A DNA stretch of 64,000 bases, taken from positions 37,592,451 through 37,656,450 of the forward strand of contig NC_082694.2 of the NCBI RefSeq assembly GCF_949987515.2, written 5' to 3'. Below are positions 48,113 to 60,878 of this stretch, one piece after another. Within the stretch, counting starts at the first letter, position 1; each line of letters begins with the position of its first letter. Source of the stretch: Delphinus delphis. Lineage: Eukaryota > Chordata > Mammalia > Artiodactyla > Delphinidae. The position numbers and the translations under genes were made by a program. The notes under the pieces are model-generated. The model worked only from the letters and a program-made list of their open reading frames with translations. It had not been told where the DNA came from and ran no database searches.

Positions 48113-48553
48113 CAGTAAGTCCCCTACATACGGACCTTCCAGTTGTGAACTTTCAAAGATGTGAATATGTGTTCCATGAACATCAGGCATGAGTGAAATT
48201 GCATCCTGCCCTCCATCTCCTACTGCTGACTATCCTTAAGCCCTACCAACGCCCACCTCCCCTCCTTCCTCCAGTCAGTAACTCCTCTTGCCTGTTCACT
48301 TGATGCCAGACCCTGTATGCCTGCTATTGTACTGTACTACTGTACTTTTCAAGGTACTGTACTGTAAGATGAAAAATGTTTTCTTTATTTTTTGTGTTTG
48401 TTTTTTATGTATTATTTGTGTGAAAAGTATTATAAACCTATTACAATATAGTACTATATAGCCGATCGTGTTAGTTGGGTACCTAGGCTAACTTTGTTGG
48501 ACTTATGAACACACTCTCAGAACAGAACTCATTCACATGCAGGGGACTTACTG
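48113..48553 (+). mobile_element. Tigger-like (Tc1/mariner, pogo group) non-autonomous DNA transposon
   Basis: 441 bases bounded by inverted repeats: cagtaagtcccctacata at the left, and the complement of cagtaagtcccctgcatg at the right. A TA target duplication lies at 48111-48112 and 48554-48555. It contains no transposase frame. Removing it rejoins the L1 sequence. Confidence 0.85.
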
Positions 48554-49670
48554 TACCTGGTCAAAGTGGGTGTCTTAAGGGAAATCAAAAGATATATAGA
48601 CCTGAATAAAAAGGAAAACACAATATATCAAAATTAGTGGGACATAGGAAAGCAGTGCTAAGAAAGAAATCTGTAGTACTAAATGCATACATTAGAAAAG
48701 AAGAAATGCCTCAAATCAACAATCCAAGATTCTCCATCAAGAACCTAGAAAAAGAAGAGCAAATAAACTAAAAGCAAGCAGAAGGAAGGACATAACAAAG
48801 AGCAGAAATCAATGAAACTGAGAACAGAAAAACAACAGAGAAAAAAATCAATGACATAAAGCACTAGTCCTTTGAAAAGACTAATGAAATTGACAAATTT
48901 GTAGCATAACTGACAAAGAAAAAAGGAGAGAGGACACAAGTTACCAATATCAGGAATGCAACCAGGGATATCACCACAGACCCTGCAGACACAAAAAAGA
49001 TAATAAGAGAATACCATGAAAAAAATCTACACACAAAAACTTGACAACTTCAATGAAATGGACCACTTTCTCAAAAAACACAAACTACCACAACTCAACC
49101 AATATGAAATAGATAAGCTGAATAGCCCTAAAAATTATTTTAAAAATTGAATTCATAATTTTAAAACTCTAAAAGAAATCTTCAGACCCCCCTTTTCACT
49201 GGAGAATTCTATGAAACATTTAAAGTAGAATAAACACCAATTCTACACAATCTCTTCTAGAAAACAGATGAGGAGGAGACACTTCCCAAATCCTTTATGA
49301 AATTAGTATTACCCTGATACCAAAACCAGACAAAGACAATACAAAAAAGAAAACTACAGGCCAATATCCCCCATGAATATTGCTTAACAAAATATTATCA
49401 AATATAATTCAGCAATATATAAAAAGATTTATATACCATGAACAGGAGAGGTTTATTCCAGGAATTCCAGGCTGTTTCAATATTTGAAAATCAATCAGTA
49501 TAATCTACCATGTCAATAAGCTAAAAAATAAGAATTAGATGATCATATTAATCAATGCAGAAAAACATTTGACTAAATTAACACCCATTCACGATAAAAA
49601 CACAAACAGAGTGGAACTTCATTAACTTTATAAAGAGCATCTACGAAAACCTATAGTTAACATTATTCTT

Positions 49671-49927
49671 TTTTTTAACTGAAGTATAGTTGATTTACAT
49701 TGTTGTGTTAGTTTCTGGTGTAAAGTGGTTCAGTTATACATACATATATTCTTTTTCATATTCTTTTCCATTATAGTTTATTACAAGATATGAATATAGT
49801 TTCCTGTGCTATACAGTAGAACCTCGTTATTTATCTATTTTATATACAGTAGTTTGTATCTGCTAATCCCAAACTCCTAATTTATCCCTCCCCCCCTCCC
49901 CTTTTCCCCTTTGGTGTAAGTTTGTTT
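49671..49927 (-). mobile_element. Small 5'-truncated L1, reverse, inside old L1
   Basis: Poly(T), then aactgaagtatagttgatttacattg: 257 bases of L1 3'UTR. Perfect 14-base duplication ttaacattattctt at 49657-49670 and 49928-49941. On the element strand the site reads TT|AAGA. Confidence 0.92.
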
Positions 49928-50440
49928 TTAACATTATTCTTAATGGTGAAAGACAATGCTTTCTCCCTAAGATTGAGAACAAGGTAAGGATATCCACTCT
50001 CTCCATTCTTACTCAACACAGTGCTGGAAGTTCTAAAGAGTGCAATAAGGGAAGAAAAGGAAATAAAAGGCATACAGATTGGAAAGGAAAAAATAAAGAC
50101 TATTCCTCTTTGCAAAGGATGTAACTGTCTACATAAAAAGAATTCCAAGGAATCTACAAAAAAACTCAGAATAACTGAGTTTAACAAGGTTACAGGACAC
50201 AAAGTAAACATACAAATGTCAATTATATTTCTATGTACACCACCAAAATTAAAAATACAATACCATTTATAACTGCTAAAAATAATGAAATACTTAGGTG
50301 TGAATCTAAGAAAACATACAAAGGACTTGCATGTTGAAAACTATGCAATGCTGATGAAAGAAATAAAAAGTGATCCAAATAAATGACAAGACATACCTTG
50401 TTTATGGATTAGAAGACTCAACACAGTGAAAATGCCTTTC

Positions 50441-50890
50441 AACAGGTGACTGGTTAAACAAATGGTAGTACATCTATACCACAGAAAACTGCTCCACAAT
50501 AAAAAACAAGGACCTATTGATACATGTAACAACCTGTATAAATCTCCAGAGAATTATGCTGTATGGAAAAAATGCCAATCCCCAAAACGTTACATACTAT
50601 ATTGTCCCATTTAACATTCTTGAAATGACAAAATTACAGCAATGAAGAACAGATTGGTGTTTGCACAGGGTTAAGAAGGGAGGGGGATGGGAAGGAAATG
50701 GATATGACTATAACAGAACAACATGAGGGATCTTTGTTGTTATGGAAATACTCTGTATTTTGAGTCTATTGATGTCAATATCCTGGGTGTAATATTGTAC
50801 CATAGGAAGAAACAGTTAAAGGTCTATAGGATCTCTATTATTTCCTACAACTACATGTGAATTATCTCAAAATAAAAAGTTTAATAAAAA
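50441..50890 (+). mobile_element. Old L1 3'UTR
   Basis: ccataccacagaaaactgctccac, gaagaacagattggtgtttgcac, gggatctttgttgttatgg and ctcaaaataaaaag are typical of old L1M 3' ends. Confidence 0.7.
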
Positions 50891-50899
50891 TAGGCTTCA

Positions 50900-51335
50900 G
50901 AAATACACTGTGGTAGCTCCTCTCCTTGCTGTACGCGCATGTCATTCCTTCATGGAGAAGTGGAACCTATTCCTTCCTTCTCCTTGAATGTGGGCCAGTC
51001 TTAGTGATTTGATTAATTTATAGAATTTTAGGGGCTTCTACCTGCTCTCTTGGAAAACCTGCCCTGGTGGAAGCCAGATGTCAGATAAGAAGTTCGATTA
51101 CCATGAGACAGCTATGAATAGAGTAAGTGATGCTAGCTGGTCTCTACCTGTGAAGGGAAGAAGCCATCTTGGATATTCCAGCCCCATAGTTTCTTGGGAA
51201 AAAAATCAAGGCCCCAGATATACGGTCCCAATCAAGTTTTCCCAGCTCTGTTTTTTCAAGCCAACCCACCAGATGCCCCAAATATTATGGAGCACAGATA
51301 AACCATCTCATGTCCAAACTACTGCCCCATAGATT
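50900..51335. repeat. Probable old LTR (MaLR-type) fragment
   Basis: agaagccatcttggatattccagcccc and tattatggagcacagataaaccatc recall MLT1-type LTRs. Diverged, limits unclear. Confidence 0.35.
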
Positions 51336-51344
51336 TTTTTTACA

Positions 51345-51550
51345 CCATGAATTGGCAAACATTGTCAGTAAAGGGCCAGACAGTAACTTTCTAGGCTTTG
51401 AGAGTCACCGATCTCTCACAACTACTCAACTCTGGTATAGTAGCACAAAAGAAACCATAGGCAATATGTAAATGAATGAGTGTGGCTGTTTTCCAAATTT
51501 ATGAACATGGAAGTCTGAATTTCATGTAATTTTCATGTGTCACAAAATAT
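51345..51550. repeat. Probable hAT-type DNA transposon fragment
   Basis: aaagggccagacagtaactttctaggctttg, caactactcaactctgg and ggcaatatgtaaatgaatgagtgtggctg match the order of a common mammalian hAT element. Confidence 0.55.
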
Positions 51551-51749
51551 TCTTGAGGGTTTTTTTTAAAGCATTTAAAAATGTAAAGTCAATTCTTAGT
51601 TGGTAGGCTGTACAAAACAGGTAGAAGGTTGGGCTCCTGACTTACATGTTCTTTCATTTTGCAATCCTTACTTACTTAAGGATTAAGGTATTGAATTGCA
51701 TGCTCCAGATTGCCTCTGTCATTTTACTGAATCCTAAACTCTTAGACTT

Positions 51750-52260
51750 GGAAAGAATTTTAAAGATCAATTTGATAGTCTAAACACCTACTTAGTCTAA
51801 ATACATGAATCCACTGTATACTGTGCCTGCCAAGCAGATACCCAGATCCTCCAGCAATAGGGAAACCATCAGCTCCACCTAAACTGCCCAGTCTACCTTC
51901 AGACAACCCTGATTTTTTTCCCCTATGCTGAGGGAAACCTGTCTCTCTATAACTTCTATCCATTGATTCTAATTCTGCCTCTTGGTGTCAGGCAGAATAC
52001 ACCTACTTCCATTTTCCAAAAACAGGCTTTCAGATACTTCAAATAGCCACTCTGTCTCCTGGAGTATTTTCTTTTCTCTAAGCTAAATATCCCCAACTCC
52101 TTAAACCTAACCTTGTATAATCTCTGAACTTCCTTTAACCATCTAAAACTAGGATGCCCAAAACTGAAGATAACACTCCAAATGTAGTCTGACGAGAGAA
52201 GAACCACTAACTCCCTTTTTCAGAAACCTCCATTATTGTAATTTGAAAACACATTTGTTT
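51750..52260 (+). repeat. L3/CR1 LINE, ancient
   Basis: gatgcccaaaactgaagataacactccaaatgtagtctgacgag is the CR1/L3 3' signature. It is preceded by the matching upstream order. Minus-strand open frames here are incidental. Confidence 0.6.
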
Positions 52261-52598
52261 GTTTTGCTTTGGGTTTTTTTTTTGACAGCCACATCACATC
52301 AGACTTATGGTAAACTTACCACTGATTAAAATCTTTTCCTTACATGGTAAGTCAAATCTCTTCCACTAGACACTCACATGGAAGAAATCTTAGACTCAAG
52401 TACACAACTTTATATTTATTCTATTCAATGTAATCTTGTTAAATCCAGCCCCTGACTCCAGACAGTTGAGATCTTTTGAGATCCTAGTTTTTGCTTCACC
52501 TATTTACTAACCCCAGAGTTCACCATGACCTGCAAATTTGAAACATATACCTTTTATATAGCATATAAGTAAAGTAATTGACAAAAATAAACAGAACC

Positions 52599-52790
52599 GG
52601 GACTTCCCTGGAGGTGCAGTGGTTAAGACTCCACGCTCCCAATGCAGGGGGCCGGGGTTCAATTCCTTGTCAGGGAACTAGATCCCACATGCATGCCGCA
52701 ACTAAGGAGCCTGAAAGCTGCAACTAAGGAGCCCGAGAGCCGCAACTAAGACCCAGCACAACCAAATAAATAAATTAAATTAAATTAAAT
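52599..52790 (+). mobile_element. Older CHR-type SINE
   Basis: gggacttccctggaggtgcag, then gcaactaaggagcc repeated, ending aaccaaataaataaattaaa. Flanking aaacagaac occurs on both sides. Confidence 0.85.
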
Positions 52791-52799
52791 AATAATAAA

Positions 52800-53565
52800 A
52801 AACAGAACACAGGCAAGTACCAAGTCCTATGGTAAGGCTGTAGAAATGTCCCTTTAGTCCTAAAATAATAAATTATATTACTTTTTCCATCTTGACAATA
52901 TCACCATGGAACTTAGCAAACCTTTTACTAAATAACTAACAACTTTCGTTGTTAACTGCTTATAAATAAATCATGGTTTTTGTCATCTTTTTTTTTTTAA
53001 TCTTCCTAAGGCTCAGTGTTAACTTGTTTAATCCATTTCTTGAAGAAAAACAAACAAAAATCACCCTTGCCCATCTCTAGGTTTCTTTTCTAGATCTCTC
53101 TTGATCCTTTTGGTTCTTCAAAAAAATAATCCATGGAAATGTAGATTTTTCTTTTTCTTCCTTTGAAGTTTTTGAACAAAAAAGCCTTAGTGCAGTGATA
53201 TTTCTTTTTATTTTTAAACCTACCTTTCACATGTTTTTTATTACTTTTTTCTCTTCTTAGTAAATTACATTTTAAAGCTAGAAATTTTTATAGCCCTCAG
53301 TCTGGTATCAACTTGGAACTACCATGGCATTTTGCCTGGAATCCAATTATTTTTTTCGATGCTTATCTAGTTTGTATTTTAAATTGGGTTATCTTAATTC
53401 TGAATGCTAATATTCAATATCTCAAAATCTGCTTGTTCATAAAGGCAATTACCACATTTATTTGTTTTCAATAAAAACATCAATTTTGCTTCATGATCAA
53501 ATCTACATGATTACTATCTTGCTATTTCCGATCACATACATTAAGAACGAATATCCCACACTGTA
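52800..53565. other. Intron sequence, nothing recognised
   Basis: T-rich unique sequence without landmarks. Confidence 0.4.
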
Positions 53566-53569
53566 ACAA

Positions 53570-54300
53570 ATAAATATCTATATGGAATAAAAAGTGAACC
53601 TCAACCTTTATCTCATATCACACATAAATATTAACTTGAAAATGGATTATACACCTAAATGTAAATGCTAAATCTATAAAGCTTCCAGAAAAAAAAAACA
53701 GGAGAAAATCTTCATGACCTTGCAGTAGACAAAGATTTCTTAGCTAGGACACAAAAAACACTAACTGCAAGAGAAAGTATTTATAAATTTTATCAAAAAT
53801 AAAAATTGTTGGGCTTCCCTGGTGGCGCAGTGGTTGAGAGTCCACGGGTTCGTGCCCTGGTCTGGGAAGATCCCACATGCCGCGGAGCGGCTGGGCCCGT
53901 GAGCCATGGCCGCTGAGCCTGCGCGTCCGGAGCCTGTGCTCCTCAATGGGAGAGGCCACAACAGTGAGAGGCCCGCGTACCGCAATAAATAAATAAATAA
54001 AAATAAAAAAAATAAAAACTGTTCTTAAAAATATTATGAACATGAAAAGGAAAGACAGAATTGGAGAAAAAAATATTCATAGTGCTTTCATCTGCCAAAG
54101 TGTTGGTATCTTGAATATTAAAGTTAATAATAAGAAAGCAAACAGCCCAATTTTTTTTTAAATGGGTAAAAGAGTTGACAGCTCAAAAATAAGATAAACA
54201 AATGGCTAATAAGCACATGAAAAAATACTCAACAGCATTAGTCATCAGGAAAATGCAAATTAAAAGTAAAATAAGATATCACTAACATACTTACCAAAAT
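53570..54300 (+). mobile_element. Old L1 ORF2 3' fragment
   Basis: aaaatggattatacacctaaatg, ttcatgaccttgcag and ataagatatcactaacat in ORF2 order, split by the SINE at 53811. Confidence 0.7.
53811..54013 (+). mobile_element. CHR SINE, short form, with 18-base internal deletion
   Basis: Short-form body lacking the usual gcctgccgatgcagggga between the A-box and B-box regions (it reads gagagtccacgggttcg near 53836). Flanks are aaaaattgtt (53801-53810) and aaaaactgtt (54014-54023). Confidence 0.92.
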
Positions 54301-55685
54301 GGCTAAACTTTTGATTAAAATTTTTGATATATAAGTTGATTACAGATCTCCTTAACAATACATAGAAAGCAAATTTCAAGGTGGAAAATTACGTTTCCAT
54401 TGACATTTCTATGAAAAAAAAACCTAATTATATAAAGTTCCACTCAATATTAAAATAACATTCATATCTAACAATTTGTTTAATATATCAATTAAATATG
54501 ACCTAATTTAACCACTCATTTAAATATAATTAGGAGCATCATATGCAGCGGGAAAACTGTAGCAGAAGAATCTTTCTCTTTCTTACCTCTATAAATTAAC
54601 TATTTAAGACCTTAATCATTTCTCTTAGTAAATACTGAAAAAGTGAATAATTCAAAGTTAAAATACATTCTATACCAATCAGTGAGTAAAACATTTATTA
54701 AGTGCCTATTTACATACTATGTACACGCTTGATTAGTAAAATCATTTTCTAAAAGGTTTTACAGTCAAAGGTAGAAAAAAATAAATTGCACACAAAAGCA
54801 TCAAATATTGGAACTCAAATCCCATTGTGCTAGATATGCTAAAACTTCCCCCAACAAACACAGTGCTGGATAACATTCTTCTCTTTTCCTCCTTTCCAGC
54901 CCTCTCTCCCCTTTTTTTTTTAATGATAGCCATTTTAATTATAGTAGCAAAGCCCTTTACTTTGTTACTTTAGGAAGGAGAAGGTGCTCGAATTATAACA
55001 GTGAACCTCTTTTATGTGGGATGGAGGCTATATATAATCTTTGTGATCCAATGAAACTTCTGTCACATTTATATCATAATCCAGTTTCTTTCAAGTAAAT
55101 CTGTCATCTCCAATATACTTGATACACCTGGAAAGTTAACGTCTCAACAAATATTTTACATATTTGAATAATCAATGGTTTGCTATCGAGACCTGTTTAT
55201 TTATTTATTTACTTTGAGATTGCTTCAGAGACCTCATCCCCAAATTTCATGTAGGAGTCATTCTAAAATGCAGTAAGTTTCTTTGTGAAACAGGAAATTC
55301 AGGATCTTGTCCACAATAGACACATAAGAACTTTGCCCACACATGTAAACAATCTGACAAATTATGGCCTGAATCACAATTTTAAATTGCGGATCCTGAG
55401 TGGTAGAGAGGTTTATTATAGGATAGCCAACATAGAACCAGTAGTGATTACCTTATTTGTTTCAGTAAAGATGCTATTGAAGATGTCTGGCTCTATTTCA
55501 TATAGGTCAATTCCCTTCCTATTAAAAAGCACTCACTTCCCACTCTTAGACCAGACCCACAATTTCTGTCAAAAGTCTCATAATGAATCAGGAATAGGAA
55601 TGCCACAGCATAAATCAAATCCTTCTACCAGAACAACAATTCAAAGTCCATAAATAATTAAGACCGAATAAATCTTCCAAGATTC
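54301..55685. other. Intron sequence, nothing recognised
   Basis: Includes an open frame of 122 codons (55285-55653) with no domain, no repeat landmark and no splice context. I do not call it a gene. Confidence 0.4.
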
Positions 55686-55689
55686 AAAA

Positions 55690-55985
55690 AAAGCTGCGGG
55701 GGGAATACTGAGAAACTGTCCCAGATAGCTAAATACAACGTGGCATCCTGGATTGGATCCTACAACAGAAAAGGGGCATTAATGGAAAAAACTAGTAAAA
55801 TCGGAACAGAGTCTGGACTTTAGTTAATAGTAGTACACCGACATTCATTTCTTAGTTTTGACAAATGTACCACGGAAATATAAGACGATAACATTTGGGG
55901 AAACTGAAGCTGAGTAAAGAGTGTACAGAAAAAGTTCTCTATTACCCTTGCAAATTTTCTCTAAATCTAAAATTATTCCAACAAC
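55690..55985 (+). mobile_element. Old L1 3' end
   Basis: gtggcatcctggattggatcc, cttagttttgacaaatgtacc and ctctaaatctaaaattattcc, a common old L1M 3' end. Confidence 0.65.
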
Positions 55986-56159
55986 AACAAAAAACTCCAC
56001 AAAAAACCAGAATTAGAAGGAGTTGTATGTAGACTAAAAGGCTTTAAAATCTGAAAACAAAACAATAGAGCACACCTATCAATTGGAAAAAAATAAAGAC
56101 TCCAGTCAGTAGTAAATATATAATAATGCACAGGTGAGTTATAAAAGAGGCAAGGCAAC

Positions 56160-56800
56160 TAGTTAACGAATAAAAGAAAAATATTAAATTTACAAAAAAT
56201 TTCTAAAAAGTGAAACCATTTTTCACATATCGAATTAGCAACTTTAAAAATTATATTATTGGTAAAAGTATGGTGACTCTGGCACTGCCATACATTGCTG
56301 ACTACAGGGTACATTAAGATAATTTTTATAAAGCAATTTGGCACAATATATCACAAGCCAAAAAGTAAACTTAGTAATCCAACTTTTGTGAAAATAAACT
56401 GAGGAAATAAGATGGAACATAAAAAACCTTTATACAAAATATGCTAACTAAAGCATTCCTGATATTCAATTTTTACTGAAACAACCTATAAGACATCTAC
56501 CATAGGAAAATAGTTAATTATGGCTCATCCACTTAATAGGCAGTTATTAACAATGACATTCACAGAACTCATACTAAACTTAAGAAATTCAGATTGAGAA
56601 TTGTAAACAAAGCATCATAAAAGGTAAAATAATGAACAAAAATTATGCTTGTAAAAGAGACTGGAAGAAAGTACACCAAAAACATGCATAATAATTATCT
56701 CTGGGTGATGGGATTATAGGTAATATCTCCTTATATTTTTCTAAATTTTATGATTTTTATTGTAAAGGACTTGCTTTTAAATAGGGAAAACTACATTTTT
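56160..56800 (+). mobile_element. Ancient L1 3'UTR (probable)
   Basis: aaagcaatttggcacaatatat, ctaaagcattcctgatattc and ttatctctgggtgatgggattatagg are in the order of L1M 3'UTRs. Confidence 0.5.
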
Positions 56801-57109
56801 AAGAAACCAAAGTGGAGGAAGCATAATTCAATATATCATGTATATGGATGGTTTTACTTTACAGATAACGATCATAAAATATTTTTGTACATATCAAAAA
56901 ACCATTTAAATTATTTTATATATATATATGTAATCATTACTGAACTTCCTATAAGATATTCTGGTACTCCTCAAAAACTATCAGCATGCATTTTGGCTCA
57001 TATTAGAAATAAGGTCTTACCCTCAATGATTTTACAATCTAGTAAAGATTAAGTTACAAGAATGAGAAAAAAGAACAAAAAAAGAAGTTAAATATTTAAA
57101 TACTAACAA

Positions 57110-57345
57110 AGTGGTTGAGTATAGACTCTGTAATCAGATAGACCTAACCTGAATCCTGGCTCCAATAACTGTGTGACCTTGGGCAAGTATCAGCCTCTCT
57201 AAGCCCAAGTCACCCTGGTCTGTCATTTGAAGATTAACAGTACTGACTTTGCAGAATTAATGTGAGCACTAAATGAAATATTCAAGGAAAACACCTGGCA
57301 AAATGTCTGGCACATAATCAGTATGTAAATTTAGCTTTTTTTTTT
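57110..57345 (+). repeat. MIR SINE, near full length
   Basis: ctctgtaatcagatagacc, actgtgtgaccttgggcaag, then a tail with tgtctggcacataatcagtatg. Confidence 0.85.
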
Positions 57346-58330
57346 TTAACTACTCTTAGTGGTATTATTGACTATCAGGGTTTTAAATGGTCAGAGGAAC
57401 AAAAAGAGATCATTAACAGCAAGAATTGAGGAAGGCTTTAAGAATTCTGCTAATCCTTGAAGAAGAGTTGAACACGGTAAGACTGGGCAGAGATGCAGAG
57501 CAGTATTAAAAACTTATTCAAGCAGAGATTTGAATAAGTAGGGCATGTTTATAGAACAGTGAAGTGAACCATCCAACTATAGCAGAAGAGACATAGGAAC
57601 ACTTCTTATGGAAAGAAGTGAAATAAGATATTTTTTAAAGAAAAAATAAAAGATTGTCAATTAATAGCATTTGTGTTATTCAACACAGAGTTATCATCAA
57701 GGGAAAAAAATTAAAGTGCAAGTTAAATTACTGTATCTCAAACATACTATATAAAAATCACTTTAACAAAACAGTAATTGACCTTGTAATATTTAACAAC
57801 GAAAGTCTTCGAAGAAAAAAATACCCAAAATAACCAACAGCTATTAAATAAAGAAATATTCATGTGCACTGGGAGAAAAGAGGGAAGGAGGTAAAAATAA
57901 AAACTAGAAGTATTTTTGTACATACTAAGAAATCATAAGTATGTGAAAAATAAGATAAAGATGGTATTTAAGAAGGATGTACAATTAAAATTCCTTAAAA
58001 GTTCATGCATATAATTTTATGATTATAATTGTTCTTGCCTATTACATATATGTTGCAAAATAACTCAATAAACTTGAAATAAGAAAAATTATTTCTAAAT
58101 TAATGAAATGGCAGATTTTCCTGATTTACAGAAATCTATCTTTTCTAGACAACGTATTGAGAACCTATTTATTTATCAATCCTAATTTAGTAGAATTAAC
58201 ATAATTTTATTATTATGGTGAACTTTCTTTAAATTATCTTTTTGCAAAAGGAACTACACACCATTTTCTCTTGTAGTAACCTCCTACTGCCCTACTGGAA
58301 ATACAGGACACATTATTAATCATTAAAAAT
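57346..58330. other. Intron sequence, nothing recognised
   Basis: AT-rich unique sequence. Confidence 0.4.
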
Positions 58331-58340
58331 AACAAACTAT

Positions 58341-58465
58341 TGGGAATTCCCTGGCGGTCCAGTGGTTAGGACTTGGCGCTTTCACTGTTGGGGCCCAGGT
58401 TCAATCCCTGGTGGAGGAACTAAGATCCCTCAAGCCATGCGGCATGGCCAAAAAATAATAATAGT
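58341..58465 (+). mobile_element. Older CHR/Bov-tA-like SINE
   Basis: gggaattccctggcggtccagtggttagg, then gaggaactaagatccctcaagcc and ggccaaaaaa. The near-repeat aaactatt lies on both sides. Confidence 0.88.
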
Positions 58466-58599
58466 AATAATAAACTATTAAGCCCAATACTATGACCTTG
58501 ACATTTATCAAATATTTCTAAGTAAAATTAAAACAAAACAAACCAATTCACTTAAGAACTCAGAAAGCTTCAGTAAGCTCATTACACACACACATATTG

Positions 58600-58875
58600 G
58601 CTAAGAAAGCAAGCTCTGGAGTCAGGCTGCTTTATGGGTCTGAGATTTATGAGTTTAAATCTCAGTTCTAAGCCCCATTAATAAGCTGCATATGTTGAGA
58701 AAATTATTTAATCTTCCTATGCCTAAGTTTCTTCCTCTGTAAAATGGGGACAGTAAGTAATAGTGCCTTCCCTCATAAGGTCACTATAAGGATTAAATGG
58801 CATAATGTGTATAAACCATATATCACAGTATCTAATCTAGTACAGAGTAAGAGCTTCATACGTAGAAATTATCAT
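58600..58875 (+). repeat. MIR SINE, near full length
   Basis: gcaagctctggagtcaggctgc, gtaaaatggggacagtaag, ataaggattaaatggcataatg and gtacagagtaagagcttcatacg. Confidence 0.85.
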
Positions 58876-60674
58876 TAATCATCATTATGTGTTTCTATAA
58901 TACATAATGTTTCAATATATAGGAAACCCCAAGACAACAAGGAAGATTTAAAAATAAATAAAAGGTACACAGAGGAAATTTTAGCTACAACAAACAGTAA
59001 ACACAACATACTCCTATCCAGATAAAACCTTATAGTAAAGGCTTATTTGCCTCAGTTCCATTCATTCAGTACATCATGACCAGCTTTAAACAAAAAAATT
59101 ACAAAGCATGCTAAAACACAAAAAGTACAGTTTGAAGAGACTGAGCAAGCAGTAGAGAACCAGGCTCAGATGGCAGAAATGTTGGAATTATCAGACCAGG
59201 AATTTAAAACAACTACAATGAATATGCTAAGGTTTCTAATGGAAAAAGTAAGACAACATTCAAGAACAGATGGGTAATAAAGCAGAAAGATGGAAACTCT
59301 AAGAATCAAAGGGAAACGTTAGAAACCAAAAATACTGTAACAGAAATGAAGAATGCCTTTGATAGGCTCATCAGCAGACTGGACACAGCCAAGTAAAGAC
59401 TCAGTGAACTTGAAGAAATGTCAGTAGAAACTTCCAAAACTGAAATGGAAACAGAAAAAAGCATGAAAAAGAACAGAATATCCAAGAACTGTGGAGCAAT
59501 TACAAAGGGTATAACATACACATAATGAGAATACCAGAAGGAAAAGAAAAAGAGAAAGGAACAGAAGAAATATTTGAAGCAATAATGACAATTTCACAAA
59601 ATTAATGATAGATACCAAGCCTCAGATCCAGAAGCTCAGAGAACACCAGGCAGGATAGATATTTAAAAATCTATACCTAGGCATATCATATTTCCACTGC
59701 AGAAAATCAAAGATAAAGTCTTAAAGGAGGCCAGAGGAAAAACACTTTTCTATAGGGGAAGAAGGATAAGGATTACATCGGACTGCTTTTCAGAAATCAT
59801 GCAAGCAAGAGAGTGAAATAAAGTATTTAAAGTGCTGGGTGTGTGGGGGGGTGAGAGGGATGGAATGCAACCTAGAATTCTTTATCTAGTCAAATTATCC
59901 TTTAAAAGTGAAAAAGAAATAAAGACTTTCTCAGGCAAACAAAAGTCAAGGGAATCCGTCACCAGTATACCTCCCTTGCAAGAAATGTTAAAAAAAAAAT
60001 CTTCAGAGAGAAGGAAACATATAGGTCAGAAGTCGGAAACTCAGATCTACATGAAGAAAGGAAGAGCACTAGAGAAAGAAAAAATGAAGGCAAAGTAAAA
60101 TTTTTCATTTTTCTTATTAATTTATCTAGCATATAATAGTTTGTTCAAAATAATAATAGCAACGATGCATTTGATGATTAGAGCCTATAGATAAGTGAAA
60201 TGAATGACAGCAATGTTATAAGGACAGGAGGGAGGAACTGGGAATATGCTAAGATACTTGCACTATCAGTGAAACAGTGCAGTGTTACTTGAAAGAGGAC
60301 CTGGATTAGTTGTAAATGTATATTGCAATCTCAAGGGCAATGACTACAAAAAAATCCTTTACGAAATAAAACTGATATGCTAGGAGAAGACAAATAGTAG
60401 AATCATATAAAATGCTCAATTAAAACCAAAGAAGGAAAAAAAGCAAACAAACAGAGGCAGAAAAAGAGTGGAAAACAAAATAGAAACAAAGAATAGGGCA
60501 AAGAATAGAAAACATTAACAAATATGGTAGATGTTAAACCAACTGTATCAGTAATCATTTTAACATGAATGGTTTAAATAAATCAATTAAAAGACAGCCT
60601 TTCAGAATGGATTAAAAAAAAGATGCAACTAAACTTGAGTCTACTAAATAAATGTTGTCTGTGATAAACTAACT

Positions 60675-60878
60675 ATTTTTTTTTTTGCGGTACACGGCCC
60701 TCTCACTGTTGTGGCCTCTCCCGTTGCGGAGCACAGGCTCCAGACCTGCAGGCTCAGAGGCCACGGCTCACGGGCCCAGCCACTCCGCAGCATGTGGGAT
60801 CTTCCCGGACCGGGGCACGAACCCATGTCCTCTGCAGCAGCAGGCGGACTCTCAACCACTGTGCCACCAGGGAAGCCC
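60675..60878 (-). mobile_element. CHR SINE, short form, reverse, inside L1
   Basis: Poly(T), gcggtacacggccctctcac, ending gccaccagggaagccc. Perfect duplication taaactaact at 60665-60674 and 60879-60888. Confidence 0.94.

Larger units (their letters stand above)
46100..50440 (+). mobile_element. Long old L1 (5' region to ORF2), with later insertions
   Basis: A 5' region (about 46130-46955), then after a SINE the ORF2 start side (aaaaacatggcccagctataggctgtctgcaagaaactcac near 47450), endonuclease (cattcttctcaagtgcccac) and reverse transcriptase (atatccactctctccattcttactcaacac near 49990), to about 50440. It is interrupted by a SINE (46959), a Tigger-like element (48113) and a small antisense L1 (49671). 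No frame survives. Confidence 0.8.

Noticed and set aside
55285..55653. Open frame of 122 codons
   Set aside because: No recognisable domain, no splice or promoter context, and base composition like the surrounding intron.
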